64,000 nucleotides of DNA from Bacillus sp. J37 (GTDB lineage Bacteria; Bacillota; Bacilli; Bacillales; Bacillaceae), in contig NZ_JAEK01000014.1 in assembly GCF_000518865.1 (NCBI RefSeq), positions 49,323-113,322 on the forward strand. Reading direction: 5' to 3'. A program made the translations under genes and the position numbers. This document shows, piece after piece, positions 20,274 to 31,340 of this stretch. The notes below the pieces were generated by a model. The model was not told the DNA's origin. It ran no database searches and worked only from the letters and a program-made list of their open reading frames with translations. Each line of letters opens with the position of its first letter. Position 1 is the first letter of the stretch.

Positions 20274-20483
20274 ATGATTTTTAAAGTGTACTATCAAGAT
20301 AAAATTACTGAGGTGCCTGTTCGAGAAAGAACAAACACTCTATATATTGAAGCAACATCTGAAGAGGATGTTCGATCTAAATTAAAAGAGCGCGGGTTTA
20401 ACATCGAATTTATCACTCCAGTTGATGGGGCATATTTAGAATATGAAAAGCAAAGTGAAAACTATAAAGTATTGGAGAACTGA
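20274..20483 (+). CDS. rpoY: RNA polymerase epsilon subunit RpoY
   Basis: 69 residues, DUF1447/RpoY family (B. subtilis YkzG). It begins [20 protein letters not shown], has an [20 protein letters not shown] block and ends in a short acidic tail. The subunit binds near the secondary channel of Firmicute RNA polymerase and resembles phage Gp2. AAGGAGA precedes the ATG. It lies 5 nt ahead of rnjA and is cotranscribed with it, an arrangement conserved in Bacilli. Confidence 0.95.
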   Translation: MIFKVYYQDKITEVPVRERTNTLYIEATSEEDVRSKLKERGFNIEFITPVDGAYLEYEKQSENYKVLEN

Positions 20484-20488
20484 TCGTT

Positions 20489-22156
20489 ATGAAATTTGTA
20501 AAAAATGACCAAGTTGCAGTTTTTGCATTAGGCGGACTTGGTGAAATTGGTAAAAACACGTACGGTGTTCAGTTTCAAGATGAAATCATTCTTATCGATG
20601 CCGGAATAAAGTTCCCGGAGGATGAACTTCTTGGTATTGATTATGTCATTCCTGATTATTCGTACCTAGTTAAAAACGAAGATAAAATTAAAGGATTATT
20701 TATTACGCACGGACATGAAGATCATATTGGGGGTATTCCATATTTACTTCGACAAGTTAATATCCCTGTTTACGGTGGGAAATTAGCGCTTGGTTTACTT
20801 CGAAATAAATTAGAAGAGCACGGTCTTTTACGTCAATCAAAATTAATTGAGTTTCAAGAAGATGATATTATTAAGTTTAGAAAAACATCTGTTACGTTTT
20901 TCAGAACAACACATAGTATCCCTGACTCCTACGGAATTGTTGTCAAGACACCTCCTGGTAACATCGTACATACTGGTGACTTTAAATTTGATTTTACTCC
21001 TGTAGGTGAGCCAGCTAACTTAACAAAAATGGCTGAAATTGGCCGAGACGGTGTATTATGTTTACTCTCAGATAGTACAAATAGTGAAATCCCTAACTTC
21101 ACAATGTCTGAAAGACGTGTTGGGGACAGCATCCATGAAATATTCCGGAAAGTAGATGGACGAATTATATTTGCAACATTCGCTTCAAACATTCACCGAC
21201 TACAGCAAGTAGTTGAAGCAGCGGTCTCTTATGGGCGTAAAATTGCAGTATTCGGCCGGAGTATGGAAGCAGCTATTCAAATAGGACAAGATTTAGGTTA
21301 TATCAGTTGCCCTAAAGATACATTTGTTGATGCTCATGAAATTAATCGAATGCCAGCTCACAGAGTAACAATACTTTGTACAGGTAGCCAAGGTGAGCCA
21401 ATGGCAGCTTTATCACGTATAGCTAATGGTACTCATCGTCAAATACAAATAATACCTGGAGATAATGTGGTTTTCTCTTCTTCACCAATTCCAGGGAACG
21501 CACTTAGTGTAAGTAAGACAATTAATCAACTTTTCAGAGCAGGTGCTGAGGTAATCCATGGACCATTTAACGATATCCATACGTCAGGTCATGGGGGTCA
21601 AGAAGAGCAAAAACTAATGCTTCGTTTAATGAAACCAAAGTATTTCATGCCAATTCACGGTGAATACCGTATGCAAAAAATGCATGCTAAACACGCTGTT
21701 GATTGTGGTGTGGAAGAAGAAAATTGCTTCATCATGGATAATGGAGAGGTTTTAGCTATCGGTGATCGTGAAGTTGGAATAGCTGGGAAAATCCCTTCAG
21801 GCAATGTATATATTGACGGAAGCGGTATTGGAGATATCGGAAATATCGTGCTTCGTGACCGTCGTATCCTTTCTGAGGAAGGTCTTGTAATCGTTGTTGT
21901 GAGCATTAACATGAAGGATTTCAAAATTGCAGCTGGACCTGACATTATTTCAAGAGGATTTGTATATATGCGTGAATCAGGCGATTTAATCAATGATGCT
22001 CAAACACTAATTACTAAACACTTAAATAAAATTATGGAACGTCGTACAAGTCAATGGTCTGAAATTAAAAACGAAATAACAGATACCCTTTCACCATTCT
22101 TATACGAAAAAACGAAACGTCGTCCAATGATCCTCCCGATTATTATGGAAGTTTAA
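20489..22156 (+). CDS. rnjA: Ribonuclease J1
   Basis: 555 residues, the expected length. The metallo-beta-lactamase signature is [10 protein letters not shown] (about 75), with further metal ligands at HTGDF and in the C-terminal HGEYRM region (beta-CASP domain between). It has endonuclease and 5'-to-3' exonuclease activity and is central to mRNA decay and 16S rRNA maturation. It follows rpoY by 5 nt. The SR1P/GapA pair linked to RNase J1 in B. subtilis is also represented in this window. Confidence 0.97.
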   Translation: MKFVKNDQVAVFALGGLGEIGKNTYGVQFQDEIILIDAGIKFPEDELLGIDYVIPDYSYLVKNEDKIKGLFITHGHEDHIGGIPYLLRQVNIPVYGGKLALGLLRNKLEEHGLLRQSKLIEFQEDDIIKFRKTSVTFFRTTHSIPDSYGIVVKTPPGNIVHTGDFKFDFTPVGEPANLTKMAEIGRDGVLCLLSDSTNSEIPNFTMSERRVGDSIHEIFRKVDGRIIFATFASNIHRLQQVVEAAVSYGRKIAVFGRSMEAAIQIGQDLGYISCPKDTFVDAHEINRMPAHRVTILCTGSQGEPMAALSRIANGTHRQIQIIPGDNVVFSSSPIPGNALSVSKTINQLFRAGAEVIHGPFNDIHTSGHGGQEEQKLMLRLMKPKYFMPIHGEYRMQKMHAKHAVDCGVEEENCFIMDNGEVLAIGDREVGIAGKIPSGNVYIDGSGIGDIGNIVLRDRRILSEEGLVIVVVSINMKDFKIAAGPDIISRGFVYMRESGDLINDAQTLITKHLNKIMERRTSQWSEIKNEITDTLSPFLYEKTKRRPMILPIIMEV

Positions 22157-22160
22157 TAAA

Positions 22161-22200
22161 AAAAACAAAAGCCGTCACTAAGTGACGGCTTTTGTTTTTT
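22161..22200. terminator. Shared terminator, rnjA / ktrC
   Basis: ACAAAAGCCGTCACT and AGTGACGGCTTTTGT form a near-perfect stem with A and T runs on the two sides. It touches the ktrC stop. Confidence 0.92.
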
Positions 22201-22859
22201 TACCCAAGTAATCGCTTTTCAAATCGGTTGATATCTGTATCCGCTCCGATGACGATAAGGATATCATTCTTTCTAATAATCTCATTTGCTTGCGGTGAAA
22301 CGATAATATCTTTATCCCTCTTCATCGCCACTATATTAATTCCATATTTTGCACGGATATCCAAATCAATAATAGAATGACCATTAAGTTTTTCATTTGC
22401 AACAATTTCAACAATACTGTGTTCATCTGACAGCTCCAAATAGTCTAATACATTGTTTGAAATAATATTATGAGCAATCCTTCTCCCCATGTCACGCTCA
22501 GGATGAACAATTCGGTCTGCCCCGATTTTTGAAAGAACTTTTTCATGATAATCATTTTGAGCTTTTACTGTGATATGTTTCACTCCAAGTTCTTTTAAGA
22601 TGAGTGTTGTTAAAATACTAGCTTGTATATTATCACCTATCGCAACGATTACATGATCAAAGTTACGTATACCTAAACTTTTTAAAACTGTTTCATCAGT
22701 GGTATCTCCAACAACAGCGTGTGAAGCAATATTAGCAAATTCATTCACCTTATCTTCATCTGTGTCAATCGCCATAACTTCCATACCTTCTTCACTTAAC
22801 GCACGACAGATACTTCCTCCAAACCGCCCAAGTCCAATAACTGCAAATTCTTTTCCCAT
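22200..22859 (-). CDS. ktrC: Ktr potassium uptake regulator KtrC (RCK protein)
   Basis: 219 residues from the ATG at 22859, with GGAGGAG 6 nt upstream. The RCK-N domain has the nucleotide motif VIGLGRFGGS (about 6-15), with IDTDE at the end of the second strand. The RCK-C domain is the C-terminal third (about 135-219). KtrC forms a cytosolic octameric ring that gates KtrB/KtrD potassium channels, responding to ATP/ADP and cyclic di-AMP. No channel gene is nearby, as in B. subtilis (ykqB). Confidence 0.93.
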   Translation of the reverse strand: MGKEFAVIGLGRFGGSICRALSEEGMEVMAIDTDEDKVNEFANIASHAVVGDTTDETVLKSLGIRNFDHVIVAIGDNIQASILTTLILKELGVKHITVKAQNDYHEKVLSKIGADRIVHPERDMGRRIAHNIISNNVLDYLELSDEHSIVEIVANEKLNGHSIIDLDIRAKYGINIVAMKRDKDIIVSPQANEIIRKNDILIVIGADTDINRFEKRLLG

Positions 22860-23109
22860 AAGTACTCCTCCACATACCAACCATTAGAAAATCTCGGTTT
22901 GTTGTCAATTTGAATGGTAATAGCCAAATTTACTTTATTTAAGCTTTCTAAAAAATCGTACCATAAATCATAATTCTTTTACAGAAGAACTCAATCATTA
23001 AGAATGCAGGAATTATGATAAAATGAAAAGAATAAATGATGACATAACCCAAATGGTTTACATGCTTAAGTTTTTGATTATTTGGTGATACACACTGGAG
23101 GATTAAATA

Positions 23110-24168
23110 TTGAATAAAATTAAAGCGACCATCTTCCCCTATATTATAGGGTTTTTAGGTGGATATATTTTTTATCTTTGCCACATTCCACTCGCATGGA
23201 TATTAGGGCCTATGACCTTCTTGATCTTATGGCGATCTATTTTTACTGATTATGATCAATTCTCACAACCTATTATTTTAAAAAACAGCTCTTTTATTAT
23301 ATTAGGAATATCTTTTGGTCTTTCTTTTACAAAAGAAACCTTTCTTCTAGTAGGACCTTATATACTACCTTTTTTAGTTGTTACAATATTATTGATTATC
23401 ATTAGCATAATAAACGGTGTCTTTATAAGTAAAATTGTCAATATCGATCGAAACACAAGTATTTTCGCATCCATACCCGGTGGATTAACTGAAATGGTTG
23501 CAGCTAGTGAATCAGTACAAGCAAACTCATCTCTTGTAACAATTTTTCAAACTGTTAGACTTTTAACTGTCGTTTTTTTGGTTCCCTTTACGATTCAACA
23601 TATGTTTAACTCAAATCAAGTTGCACAAACAATTGTTACTACGGATGTTAACTCAAGTAATTTAGCGTTTGGTTGGTACATACTAGCTGGCTTAGTTGGG
23701 TGGAGCCTTAGAAAAGTTTTACCTGCAGCATTTGTTATTGGACCACTCCTTACGACAGCTTTATTAAATATCATCGGCCTGAATTTACCTGTATTTCATG
23801 AGTTTTTTCTGCTATTTGCTCAGGTATCAATTGGTGTAGGTTTTGGTTTAATGATTACATTTCAAGATTTAAAAAGTGGCGGAAAATATTGTGGACTTTA
23901 TTTTCTATCAACTATTTTACTAATTGGAGCTAGTTTTGGGTTTGGTTATGTGTTCACTCTTATAACTGATATAGATATGAGAACGGCAATGCTGTCATTT
24001 GCACCAGGTGGTCTTGTTGAGATGGTATTAACAGCATCTACAATAGGTGCAGATCCAGCAATAGTAAGTTCCCTGCAATTCATCCGATTAATTTTTATTA
24101 TTAGCTTTGTTCCTTCTATATTGAAATTCAGTATTAATAAAGTACAAAATAAACATCTTAGTGCATAA
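23110..24168 (+). CDS. AbrB-family integral membrane protein
   Basis: 352 residues and nine to ten hydrophobic segments. The two halves repeat the motif of the AbrB (PF05145) membrane family: SIPGGLTEMVAASESVQANSS in the first, then FAPGGLVEMVLTASTIGADP in the second, each followed by a helix with a FxxxR segment. Despite the name it is not related to the transcription factor AbrB. It has been annotated as an ammonia monooxygenase-like or transport protein. The start is TTG with GGAGG 8 nt upstream. Substrate unknown. It is single-gene and followed by repeat copy B. Confidence 0.85.
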   Translation: MNKIKATIFPYIIGFLGGYIFYLCHIPLAWILGPMTFLILWRSIFTDYDQFSQPIILKNSSFIILGISFGLSFTKETFLLVGPYILPFLVVTILLIIISIINGVFISKIVNIDRNTSIFASIPGGLTEMVAASESVQANSSLVTIFQTVRLLTVVFLVPFTIQHMFNSNQVAQTIVTTDVNSSNLAFGWYILAGLVGWSLRKVLPAAFVIGPLLTTALLNIIGLNLPVFHEFFLLFAQVSIGVGFGLMITFQDLKSGGKYCGLYFLSTILLIGASFGFGYVFTLITDIDMRTAMLSFAPGGLVEMVLTASTIGADPAIVSSLQFIRLIFIISFVPSILKFSINKVQNKHLSA

Positions 24169-24225
24169 GAAAAGCTCAAGGCGCCCGTCTTACGGTGACA
24201 AGCGCCTGGAGCTCTAGACACCAAT
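24168..24225. repeat. Dispersed repeat element, short copy B
   Basis: AAAAGCTCAAGGCGCC leads almost directly to GCGCCTGGAGCTCTAGACACC. The outer parts match copies A and C, but the central hairpin is missing, so this is an internally deleted form of about 58 bp. It begins on the last bases of the upstream gene. Confidence 0.65.
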
Positions 24226-24258
24226 CTTTAGCGGGAAATTTTATATTTTCTTACTTTT

Positions 24259-24303
24259 AAAAGAAGCGCACATCTTATTAAAAAGAGATGTGCGCTTCTT
24301 TTA
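24259..24303. terminator. recQ terminator
   Basis: A 17-bp perfect stem (AAAAGAAGCGCACATCT arm) with a 10-nt loop is flanked by A and T runs. It overlaps the recQ stop region and can serve both strands. Confidence 0.92.
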
Positions 24304-26436
24304 ATTTTTCACTCTATCCATTTTCAGTTTACTAATTACTGCCTTTATTTGAAAATAATCGATGTGATTTGGTAAGTTTTCTTTAAGCGGCTTTAATAAA
24401 TCTGCCCCGAATTCTTTAATTTTATTTTTTATTAATTCTTCTTGCTTTTCAGTAAGAATTCGCGACCAATCAATAGATTGACCTTCTTCAATAGCACGAA
24501 TAATATGATTTTGAACGGTGATTTCTGTTAACCCTCGCTGTTCGCTAATTTCTTCAATCGTTACGTCTTCAATAAACAATTGAAATGTTATAAGGTGACT
24601 TGGTGTTTTATCATGGTTTTCAATTACTTTTTTGCTAATAACTTGATCACTGGACTTAGTTCTTTCTACCTTAACATACTCACAAATAGCAGATATAAAT
24701 ACCTCGCCATAGCGTTCTAACTTTGTTTGAGCAACACCTTTAACTTCCATAAAATCCTCATCATTTGTTGGACATTTATTACTCATATCCCTTAAACTAC
24801 TATCCGAAAATATAATATAAGGTGGGACACCTAATTCTGTTGCAAGATCTCTCCTTATCATCTTCAACTTATCAAATAATTCATCATTCACTTGGATAGC
24901 TTGAACAGTCATTTGTTCTTTTTTGAACACTTGCTTTTTCTCCACCAATACCTCTATAGCCTTCTCCGTGAGCAGTAATACAGGATATTGAGCATTTGTT
25001 AATGACAAGTATCCTTCAGCTATTAAAAAGTCAATAAAATCAACAATTTGTTTTTCTGTTTTAGTTTTCATAAGACCGTATGTTGTGAGTTTATGAAATT
25101 TGAATTGAGATATTCGTTTATTGTTCGATCCCCTCAATACTTGTGCAACCATTGTCTTACCAAATTTCTCATTCATTCGCTTTACACATGAAAATACCAT
25201 AAGGGCATCTCTTGTCACTTCGATCTTAGTACGTGTATCACGGCAATTCATGCATTTCCCACAATCCACTTCAGGGATTTTTTCACCAAAGTATTCAACT
25301 ATATAGGATTGGATGCATTTTTCTGTATGACATAAGTCCACCATTTGCTGAAGTTTTTGGTATTCATGGACCTTCTTATCATGATTCAGGCTTGATTGCT
25401 CAATCAAAAACTTCTGAAGCTGTATATCTTGTCCTGCGAACAAAATAAAACATTCACTTGCTTCACCATCTCTTCCGGCACGGCCTGCTTCTTGATAATA
25501 TGCCTCGATATTTTTGGGTAAATTATGATGAATGACATAACGAACATTCGATTTATCAATTCCCATACCAAATGCATTCGTAGCAATCATAATCTGAAAT
25601 TCATCAAACAGGAATTGATCCTGTTGTGCAGCTCTGGCATGTTCCGACATACCAGCATGATATCTACCGCATTTAAATCCGCTTTTCTCTAGAAAATTTG
25701 ATAATTCATCAACTTCCTTTCGAGTTGCTGCATATATAATGCCTTGTTCACTTGGATTTGCTTTTAGATATTTCAAAATAAAATCGCGTTTATTTTCACC
25801 TTTTATCACATTAAATGTTAAATTATCCCTTGTAAAACCAGTAACAAAAGTATGCTCCTGATTTAGATCCAACAACTGACAAATATCTGCTGTTACTTCT
25901 TTTGTTGCTGTAGCCGTTAAGGCAACAACCAACGGCTTTATTCGTAGTATGGAAATCATATGTGCGATATTTCTATAGCTTGGCCGAAAATCATGCCCCC
26001 ACTGTGAAATACAATGTGCTTCATCAATTGCTACCATGGAAATCGGTAGAGAAACAAGCAAGTCACGAAATGAGGCAGACTCTAATCTCTCTGGAGCGAT
26101 GTACACGATTTTGTACTCACCTGCGCTCAATTCAATTATTCTTTCGCTCAGTTCTTCTGAGGATAAACTGCTATTTATAAAAGTAGAAGAAATACCAACA
26201 CTTGTCAGCGCATCTACTTGATCTTTCATTAGAGAAATTAACGGTGATATAACAATTGTAATCCCATCCAGTAACAATGCTGGTATTTGATAACAGATTG
26301 ATTTTCCCCCACCAGTGGGCATAATAGCTAATGTATCATTGCCTGCTAATAGATTTTTTATTATATCCTCTTGCCCTTTACGAAAAGAGGTATAACCATA
26401 GTATTCTTTTAAAAGTTCTTCTGCTTTTTGAAACAT
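24301..26436 (-). CDS. recQ: ATP-dependent DNA helicase RecQ
   Basis: 711 residues. Helicase motifs: [20 protein letters not shown] (motif I), [17 protein letters not shown] (II plus RecQ-specific loop), LTATAT (III) and [10 protein letters not shown] (VI). The RQC zinc site is formed by Cys residues around 370-400 (CHTEKC, CGKCMNC). An HRDC domain (about 515-590: [17 protein letters not shown]) and a further C-terminal helix-turn-helix-like part (about 610-711) follow. It unwinds recombination intermediates 3' to 5'. This long form differs from the shorter RecQ paralogue RecS of Bacilli. The ATG is at 26436. Confidence 0.95.
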   Translation of the reverse strand: MFQKAEELLKEYYGYTSFRKGQEDIIKNLLAGNDTLAIMPTGGGKSICYQIPALLLDGITIVISPLISLMKDQVDALTSVGISSTFINSSLSSEELSERIIELSAGEYKIVYIAPERLESASFRDLLVSLPISMVAIDEAHCISQWGHDFRPSYRNIAHMISILRIKPLVVALTATATKEVTADICQLLDLNQEHTFVTGFTRDNLTFNVIKGENKRDFILKYLKANPSEQGIIYAATRKEVDELSNFLEKSGFKCGRYHAGMSEHARAAQQDQFLFDEFQIMIATNAFGMGIDKSNVRYVIHHNLPKNIEAYYQEAGRAGRDGEASECFILFAGQDIQLQKFLIEQSSLNHDKKVHEYQKLQQMVDLCHTEKCIQSYIVEYFGEKIPEVDCGKCMNCRDTRTKIEVTRDALMVFSCVKRMNEKFGKTMVAQVLRGSNNKRISQFKFHKLTTYGLMKTKTEKQIVDFIDFLIAEGYLSLTNAQYPVLLLTEKAIEVLVEKKQVFKKEQMTVQAIQVNDELFDKLKMIRRDLATELGVPPYIIFSDSSLRDMSNKCPTNDEDFMEVKGVAQTKLERYGEVFISAICEYVKVERTKSSDQVISKKVIENHDKTPSHLITFQLFIEDVTIEEISEQRGLTEITVQNHIIRAIEEGQSIDWSRILTEKQEELIKNKIKEFGADLLKPLKENLPNHIDYFQIKAVISKLKMDRVKN

Positions 26437-26650
26437 TTCATCACCCTTGTATTAATTGGTTCTATCGTTTACATAAACCTAAGTATAACATGAGAATCAT
26501 TTTCCGTAATTTAGTAATATTGATCTTTTAAACTACAAAACTGCTTTTTAAGGTAATCAAAACAACCAAAGTATATTTCAGCTCATCGAATTATGATAGT
26601 GAATGTTGTTTTTGGGTTTATTGAGTAAAAAATAACAACTATTACGAAAA

Positions 26651-26696
26651 AAAACTAACTCATTCCTCTCCCTATAGAAGATTATGAGTTAGTTAT
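26651..26696 (-). terminator. M6 protease terminator
   Basis: AACTAACTCAT and ATGAGTTAGTT form a perfect 11-bp stem with a 20-nt loop. The minus strand continues into eight T. Confidence 0.85.
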
Positions 26697-26700
26697 CAAT

Positions 26701-29109
26701 TTATTTATGAATCCATACAGCACCTGCCGAGTTGTCTTTTGCTTCGCCAATTACCTCAAACTTTAAGCCATGATTTGGAATAAGTCGACCTGCATCCGGG
26801 ATTGCAGGATCGATATACTTGTTGGAATCATCAAACATTTTCACTCCTTTGAAACCTACAAATTTGTATGCTCCACGTGTAGGAGAATCCACAAAGAAAC
26901 TTGGCGTTTTATCCAATGAAAACGCAGCATCTGCAATTTGATAACGAGTACTTTGGGCTACAGTTTTCTGTCCGTTTAATGTACCATAGACCGCCTTAGG
27001 ATGTGAATCAACGACACCAAGGAAGCCTTGGCCCGGATGAACACCCACCCAGTTATCTGTGTAACTTTCATCAGCATACCAAACCAGCAAACCTGTATTA
27101 TATACTGCTTCACGAGAATATGCTAAAGCTTTATCAGATCCAGCGTAGTTTCTCCACTCAAGATAGTAATGATTATTCGCTTTTGAAAACCCGTTAGACA
27201 TAATAAATCCATCTAATGTTACTAACGCTTCACTTTCAGCATCATCAGAAAAAATTTCTGTGCCATCAGCTGTAACTGAAATGTTATCAAGAGCAAATCC
27301 TTGTGGAGCTAAGCCTCCATCTGTTACATATTCGAAAACAAGTTTAACCTTTTCACCTGCAAATTGACTCAAATCGTATGTTTTTTCTACCCATTTACCA
27401 TTTGTCGTTTCCATTCCACCTACAGTATTTTCATCACCGATAACGTCTAAATGAACAGTTTCCCCATCACTTGTTACAGCATTTACATAGACATAGTCAT
27501 AATCATATTCAACTTCAAACCATTGCAACGCCTTAAATTCAGCAGATGTTGCATTTGTTAAATCAAATTCCGGAGTTTGAAGATTTGTATGAAGGTCATC
27601 GCCTTTTGTGCTGTAGTAATAATTTTCCCCTCCAGCCTCATCAGGCATGAAACCCTTAACATTTTTCTGGGGTAAATTTACTTTTACAATACCAGGGTTC
27701 TTAGATTTTGTTACACTTTGATCAATATACGATGCAATACCTAATTTCGTAATCTGCTCATAATCTACCTCTAAAATATTTGCCCAGTTACCTCCCATAG
27801 TCGTTTGGAAGAACTCCTTATTTTGCGGAGAAAAACTTGTAGGGGCTGTTCCAGCAATTTTTCCATTCCAGCTTCCACCACTCATAATCGACCATGAAGC
27901 AACAGGCTCACCTTGACCTGTATATTGTGTATCATATTCATCCGGCAATCCTAAATCATGTCCAAATTCATGTGCGAAAACACCAACAGCTCCATCCTCC
28001 GGTTGAATTGTATAGTCAAACGCACCCATTTGGCCTCCCCAATAGTCTACCTTTGCTTGAGATCCAGGGATAGAATAGACGCCATCCAATGTCCAGCGAT
28101 GAGACCAAATAGCATCATCTCCAAGCTGTCCTCCACCCGCTTCTTGACCTGTACCTGCATGAATAATCATAAGATGATCGACAAGACCGTCTGGTTCATT
28201 TTGATTTCCATCACCATCTAAATCATATAAATCAAACTCATCATACTCGGATAAATCTATTCCATTTTCAACCGCAGCATCCAACGCCTCTTTTACTAAA
28301 TCACGCGGCCCCTGAGGATCAAGGTTATCATGTCCTCCTTCAGGGTTGTCATCCCCATAGTCAGCTGCCTTACCTGGGACTGTCAGCCAATCCGAAACTG
28401 TACCATCAACCGTATAGCTTCCACCTGATTGTTCTTCATAATATTGTTTAAATGTTTTCACTTTGTCCCCGTTAAACAGCTTGAATTCTTTATCACCAAA
28501 CATTAACTTTTCATAATGCTCTCGATTAAAGTCGTCAGCAAACATATATCCATCTTCTTGAACAACATTATTGTGTTTAAAATCTTCAAATTCAGTCAAA
28601 AGAACTAAAACCTTATCAGTGCGGACATCGCCATTGTATGGTGTCTGCTTGGCTGATTTTACTTTCACTGCACCATTTGGTTTACCTTTTTTATAATTTT
28701 CATGCCCTTTGCTAAGTTGTTTAGCTAGCTTGTCCTTTTGTTTTGTAAGAAAATCCTTTGTTTTCTTGTCCATTAACACTTCATCTTCATGTTTATCGGA
28801 TATCTTACCAGGCTTCTCACCTTGCTTTTTCTCAACATATTCCTTTACTGCATTTTTCACTTGCTGACTACTAGCATTCTTCGAAACAACACCTTGTTCT
28901 TTCAATGAGTTTGCTAATCTTTCTTCAGGAATGATATTCCAATCGATAGGTGCAGATTCTTGTACATTACTCACTGCTTGGACATTCGAAACATTCGGTA
29001 TATATGTACTAAATAAAAGTCCCCCCATAATGACCGAGCTAGCGGTAATTTTTAACGTGGTTTGCCACCGCCTGTTTTTCTCCTGTTTACCCCTGTTCAA
29101 TTTTCTCAC
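26701..29109 (-). CDS. inhA: Secreted M6-family metalloprotease, immune inhibitor A type
   Basis: 802 residues. The basic N-terminus ([15 protein letters not shown]) and hydrophobic core to about residue 45 form a Sec signal peptide. A propeptide region (about 50-150) precedes the catalytic domain with the zinc motif [13 protein letters not shown] at about 378. The C-terminal parts include a MAM/jelly-roll-like segment and a VEG-type end. The family degrades host antibacterial proteins and spore or biofilm proteins. The start is GTG at 29109 with GGGGGA before it. It is monocistronic, and a CodY box upstream suggests repression in rich medium. Confidence 0.93.
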   Translation of the reverse strand: MRKLNRGKQEKNRRWQTTLKITASSVIMGGLLFSTYIPNVSNVQAVSNVQESAPIDWNIIPEERLANSLKEQGVVSKNASSQQVKNAVKEYVEKKQGEKPGKISDKHEDEVLMDKKTKDFLTKQKDKLAKQLSKGHENYKKGKPNGAVKVKSAKQTPYNGDVRTDKVLVLLTEFEDFKHNNVVQEDGYMFADDFNREHYEKLMFGDKEFKLFNGDKVKTFKQYYEEQSGGSYTVDGTVSDWLTVPGKAADYGDDNPEGGHDNLDPQGPRDLVKEALDAAVENGIDLSEYDEFDLYDLDGDGNQNEPDGLVDHLMIIHAGTGQEAGGGQLGDDAIWSHRWTLDGVYSIPGSQAKVDYWGGQMGAFDYTIQPEDGAVGVFAHEFGHDLGLPDEYDTQYTGQGEPVASWSIMSGGSWNGKIAGTAPTSFSPQNKEFFQTTMGGNWANILEVDYEQITKLGIASYIDQSVTKSKNPGIVKVNLPQKNVKGFMPDEAGGENYYYSTKGDDLHTNLQTPEFDLTNATSAEFKALQWFEVEYDYDYVYVNAVTSDGETVHLDVIGDENTVGGMETTNGKWVEKTYDLSQFAGEKVKLVFEYVTDGGLAPQGFALDNISVTADGTEIFSDDAESEALVTLDGFIMSNGFSKANNHYYLEWRNYAGSDKALAYSREAVYNTGLLVWYADESYTDNWVGVHPGQGFLGVVDSHPKAVYGTLNGQKTVAQSTRYQIADAAFSLDKTPSFFVDSPTRGAYKFVGFKGVKMFDDSNKYIDPAIPDAGRLIPNHGLKFEVIGEAKDNSAGAVWIHK

Positions 29110-29227
29110 TTAAATCCCCCTTCTTTTAGTAGAAAGCCTTTAGAATTCAAATGATTCTACTAAAATTATTAATAACTACATCATAATTATAATCTTTATA
29201 TGAATATAATAAATAGTTCGAAGATTC

Positions 29228-29242
29228 TATTTTCTGAAAATT
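29228..29242. promoter_or_regulatory. CodY-like box before the M6 protease
   Basis: TATTTTCTGAAAATT matches the CodY consensus AATTTTCWGAAAATT at 14 of 15 positions. It is centred about 55 nt upstream of the predicted protease transcription start. Confidence 0.6.
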
Positions 29243-29539
29243 AAAATAAGTTCTTTTTCCCTATATTTTCCTCATTGTCTAGGTCATTATAGGTAGTTTT
29301 ACATCATCAATAATAACTTAATTTATCAATATTCCTGGCAGTTTTTCTCACGAAGATTATTGCTCTATTAGAAAAACAACACTATTTCACATGGATTATT
29401 TTGATTTGATCACTCTGCTTTAAATTACTTTAGCTTTAAAGCTTTTAACTATTAAAGAATATTATTCTAAAAAATATATCGAACTTAAATATTACATTTA
29501 TGACAAAGGAATGACGTTCTCGTTTCAACTTAAGGAAAG

Positions 29540-29580
29540 CCCCCAAAAAACAACAAAGTTCTACAAATTCTATATATAAG
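29540..29580 (+). promoter_or_regulatory. Possible sigma-I promoter of mreBH
   Basis: GCCCCCAAAAAA resembles the C-rich -35 element with A tract described for sigma-I promoters, and B. subtilis mreBH is under sigma-I control. I cannot place a convincing -10 element, so this is tentative. Confidence 0.3.
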
Positions 29581-29607
29581 TTATAATGAAAAGAGGTAGT
29601 ATAAATT

Positions 29608-30615
29608 ATGTTTTCAACAACTGAAATTGGAATAGATCTAGGAACAGCAAATATACTTGTTTATACAAAAAACAAAGGAATTGTCCTGAACGAACCATCT
29701 GTAGTAGCTATTGATACTGTTTCGAAGAAAGTATTAGCTGTTGGTTCTGAAGCCAAAAACATGATCGGAAAAACACCAGGCCAAATTGTAGCCGTTAGAC
29801 CGCTAAAGGATGGTGTTATCGCTGATTATGACATTACCACCGATATGTTAAAACATATAATGAGAATTGCATCAAAAAAGCTGGGAATGTCAGTAAGAAA
29901 GCCGACAGTTGTTGTTTGTACACCTTCAGGAGCAACCTCTGTAGAAAGAAGAGCAATTCAGGATGCAATACGAAGCTCAGGAGCTAAACAAGTTCATTTA
30001 ATTGAAGAACCTGTAGCCGCTGCCATTGGTGCTGATTTACCAGTAGATGAACCGATCGCTAACGTAATTGTTGACATCGGCGGAGGGACTACTGAAGTAG
30101 CAATTATATCGTTTGGCGGTGTTGTTACATGCCACTCCATTCGGATAGGTGGAGATCAATTAGATGAGGATATCATCCAATATGTACGTAAACATTACAA
30201 CCTATTAATTGGTGAGAGAACGGCCGAACAAATGAAAATGGAGATTGGTTATGCATTAATTGAACATGAAAAAGAATCAATGGAAATCAGGGGTCGGGAT
30301 TTAGTGACAGGATTACCAAAAACAATAACTGTCACATCTACCGAAATGCAAGAAGCCATGAAAGAGTCACTGCTACACATTTTAGAAGCAATTCGAGCGA
30401 CACTAGAAGATTGCCCTCCTGAATTAAGTGGTGATATTGTAGACCGTGGTGTCATCTTAACAGGCGGCGGTGCATTAATGAAGGGACTTCAAGAATGGGT
30501 AAGCGAAGAGATGATTGTTCCAGTTCATATAGCTCCAAATCCGTTGGAATCAGTTGCTATTGGTACAGGCAGATCTCTTTCTGTGATAAACAAATTACTA
30601 AGAGTAGCAAAGTAA
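29608..30615 (+). CDS. mreBH: MreB-like actin homologue MreBH
   Basis: 335 residues. The actin-fold phosphate motifs are present: [12 protein letters not shown] (phosphate 1), [13 protein letters not shown] (phosphate 2) and [12 protein letters not shown] (adenosine motif), with [10 protein letters not shown] in between. MreB proteins guide lateral wall synthesis, and MreBH in B. subtilis directs the hydrolase LytE. Naming as MreBH rather than Mbl follows the synteny with ykpC. AGAGGT precedes the ATG. An abh gene, adjacent in B. subtilis, is not present here. Confidence 0.93.
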   Translation: MFSTTEIGIDLGTANILVYTKNKGIVLNEPSVVAIDTVSKKVLAVGSEAKNMIGKTPGQIVAVRPLKDGVIADYDITTDMLKHIMRIASKKLGMSVRKPTVVVCTPSGATSVERRAIQDAIRSSGAKQVHLIEEPVAAAIGADLPVDEPIANVIVDIGGGTTEVAIISFGGVVTCHSIRIGGDQLDEDIIQYVRKHYNLLIGERTAEQMKMEIGYALIEHEKESMEIRGRDLVTGLPKTITVTSTEMQEAMKESLLHILEAIRATLEDCPPELSGDIVDRGVILTGGGALMKGLQEWVSEEMIVPVHIAPNPLESVAIGTGRSLSVINKLLRVAK

Positions 30616-30633
30616 TACGAAAATTAAAATAAT

Positions 30634-30695
30634 AAAAGGATTAAACTCACTTCTTCAATGGAAACAAAATTCAAGTGGGTTTAATCCTTTTTTAT
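30634..30695 (+). terminator. mreBH terminator
   Basis: AAAAGGATTAAACTCACTT pairs with AAGTGGGTTTAATCCTTTT (one G:T), followed by six T. Confidence 0.9.
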
Positions 30696-30847
30696 TATAA
30701 ATATGAGCCTCTTTTTCTATCTTTCCAAGAATTTCACAAAATAAGTTGCATCAATTCTTTTATTCATGAATACATTATATCTGGTTTACTAGTGGCAAAA
30801 AGTGATGATTTGTTTTTTATTTAATCAATACCTAAGGAGGCACATGA

Positions 30848-30985
30848 GTGAAGGATCTAAGTAGACGTTTTATTATCAGTTTAACATTAGCTCTTATTAT
30901 TATGGGTGGCATGAGTGTTTCACTAGCAAATATGCCAGGTAATCCTACTGATAATGATGAAATTGTGCAAGTTGTCAGCGAATAA
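30848..30985 (+). CDS. ykpC: YkpC-like small membrane-anchored peptide
   Basis: 45 residues from a GTG placed 7 nt after AAGGAGG. The sequence starts MKDLSRRFIISLTLALIIMG and continues GMSVSLANMP, then a short acidic tail. The basic start, single hydrophobic segment and GMS.SLANMP block match YkpC, which neighbours mreBH in B. subtilis. An ATG four bases earlier is in another frame and stops after five codons. The function is unknown. Confidence 0.7.
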   Translation: MKDLSRRFIISLTLALIIMGGMSVSLANMPGNPTDNDEIVQVVSE

Positions 30986-31009
30986 GTAAAAGTGAGGTTC
31001 TTAGGAAGT

Positions 31010-31276
31010 ATGTTTATTGAAAATAAAAACACTACTCAACACATCATTCCATTTTCGTTTCCGATTACTGCTCTGTTTTTATTTTTTAGCGGGTGGGGAG
31101 GCTCCTATACAATTCCCGTCTTTGTCATTATTTTAATGTTTGGATTCGCATATTCATTTGTATCGATGATGAACAAAAAGGCTGTAATTGGATCCATTAT
31201 TAATCTTTACGTAATAGGAATATTAATGTTTGGAGGTGCCGTATTGTATTGTATCGGGTTTGCGGCTGACATATAA
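31010..31276 (+). CDS. Hypothetical small membrane protein
   Basis: 88 residues from the ATG at 31010, or 94 from an in-frame GTG at 30992. Neither has an ideal RBS, though GTGAGG and AGGA lie nearby. Three hydrophobic segments are predicted (about 14-30, 33-52 and 60-85). It follows ykpC by 24 nt and may be cotranscribed with it. I do not recognise a family. Confidence 0.5.
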   Translation: MFIENKNTTQHIIPFSFPITALFLFFSGWGGSYTIPVFVIILMFGFAYSFVSMMNKKAVIGSIINLYVIGILMFGGAVLYCIGFAADI

Positions 31277-31292
31277 ATATACATATAAATAA

Positions 31293-31340
31293 GCATTCAA
31301 GGGGGATAATGTTGATCTTCCCCTTCTTGAATGCTTTTCT
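31293..31340. terminator. Shared terminator before acyl-CoA dehydrogenase stop
   Basis: GCATTCAAG pairs with CTTGAATGC, extended by GGGGGA and TCTTCCCC inside. It sits between two convergent genes. Confidence 0.75.

Larger units (their letters stand above)
29110..29607. other. Divergent gap, M6 protease / mreBH
   Basis: No gene is found. It holds a TATAAT at 29186-29191 for the protease, a CodY-like box at 29228-29242, and a CCCCC motif at 29540-29544 ahead of mreBH. The middle (29290-29500) shows nothing I can name. Confidence 0.55.

Noticed and set aside
26470..26520. A Fur-like palindrome TGAGAATCATTTTCC upstream of recQ
   Set aside because: Only 11 of 14 informative positions match, and recQ is not a usual Fur target.
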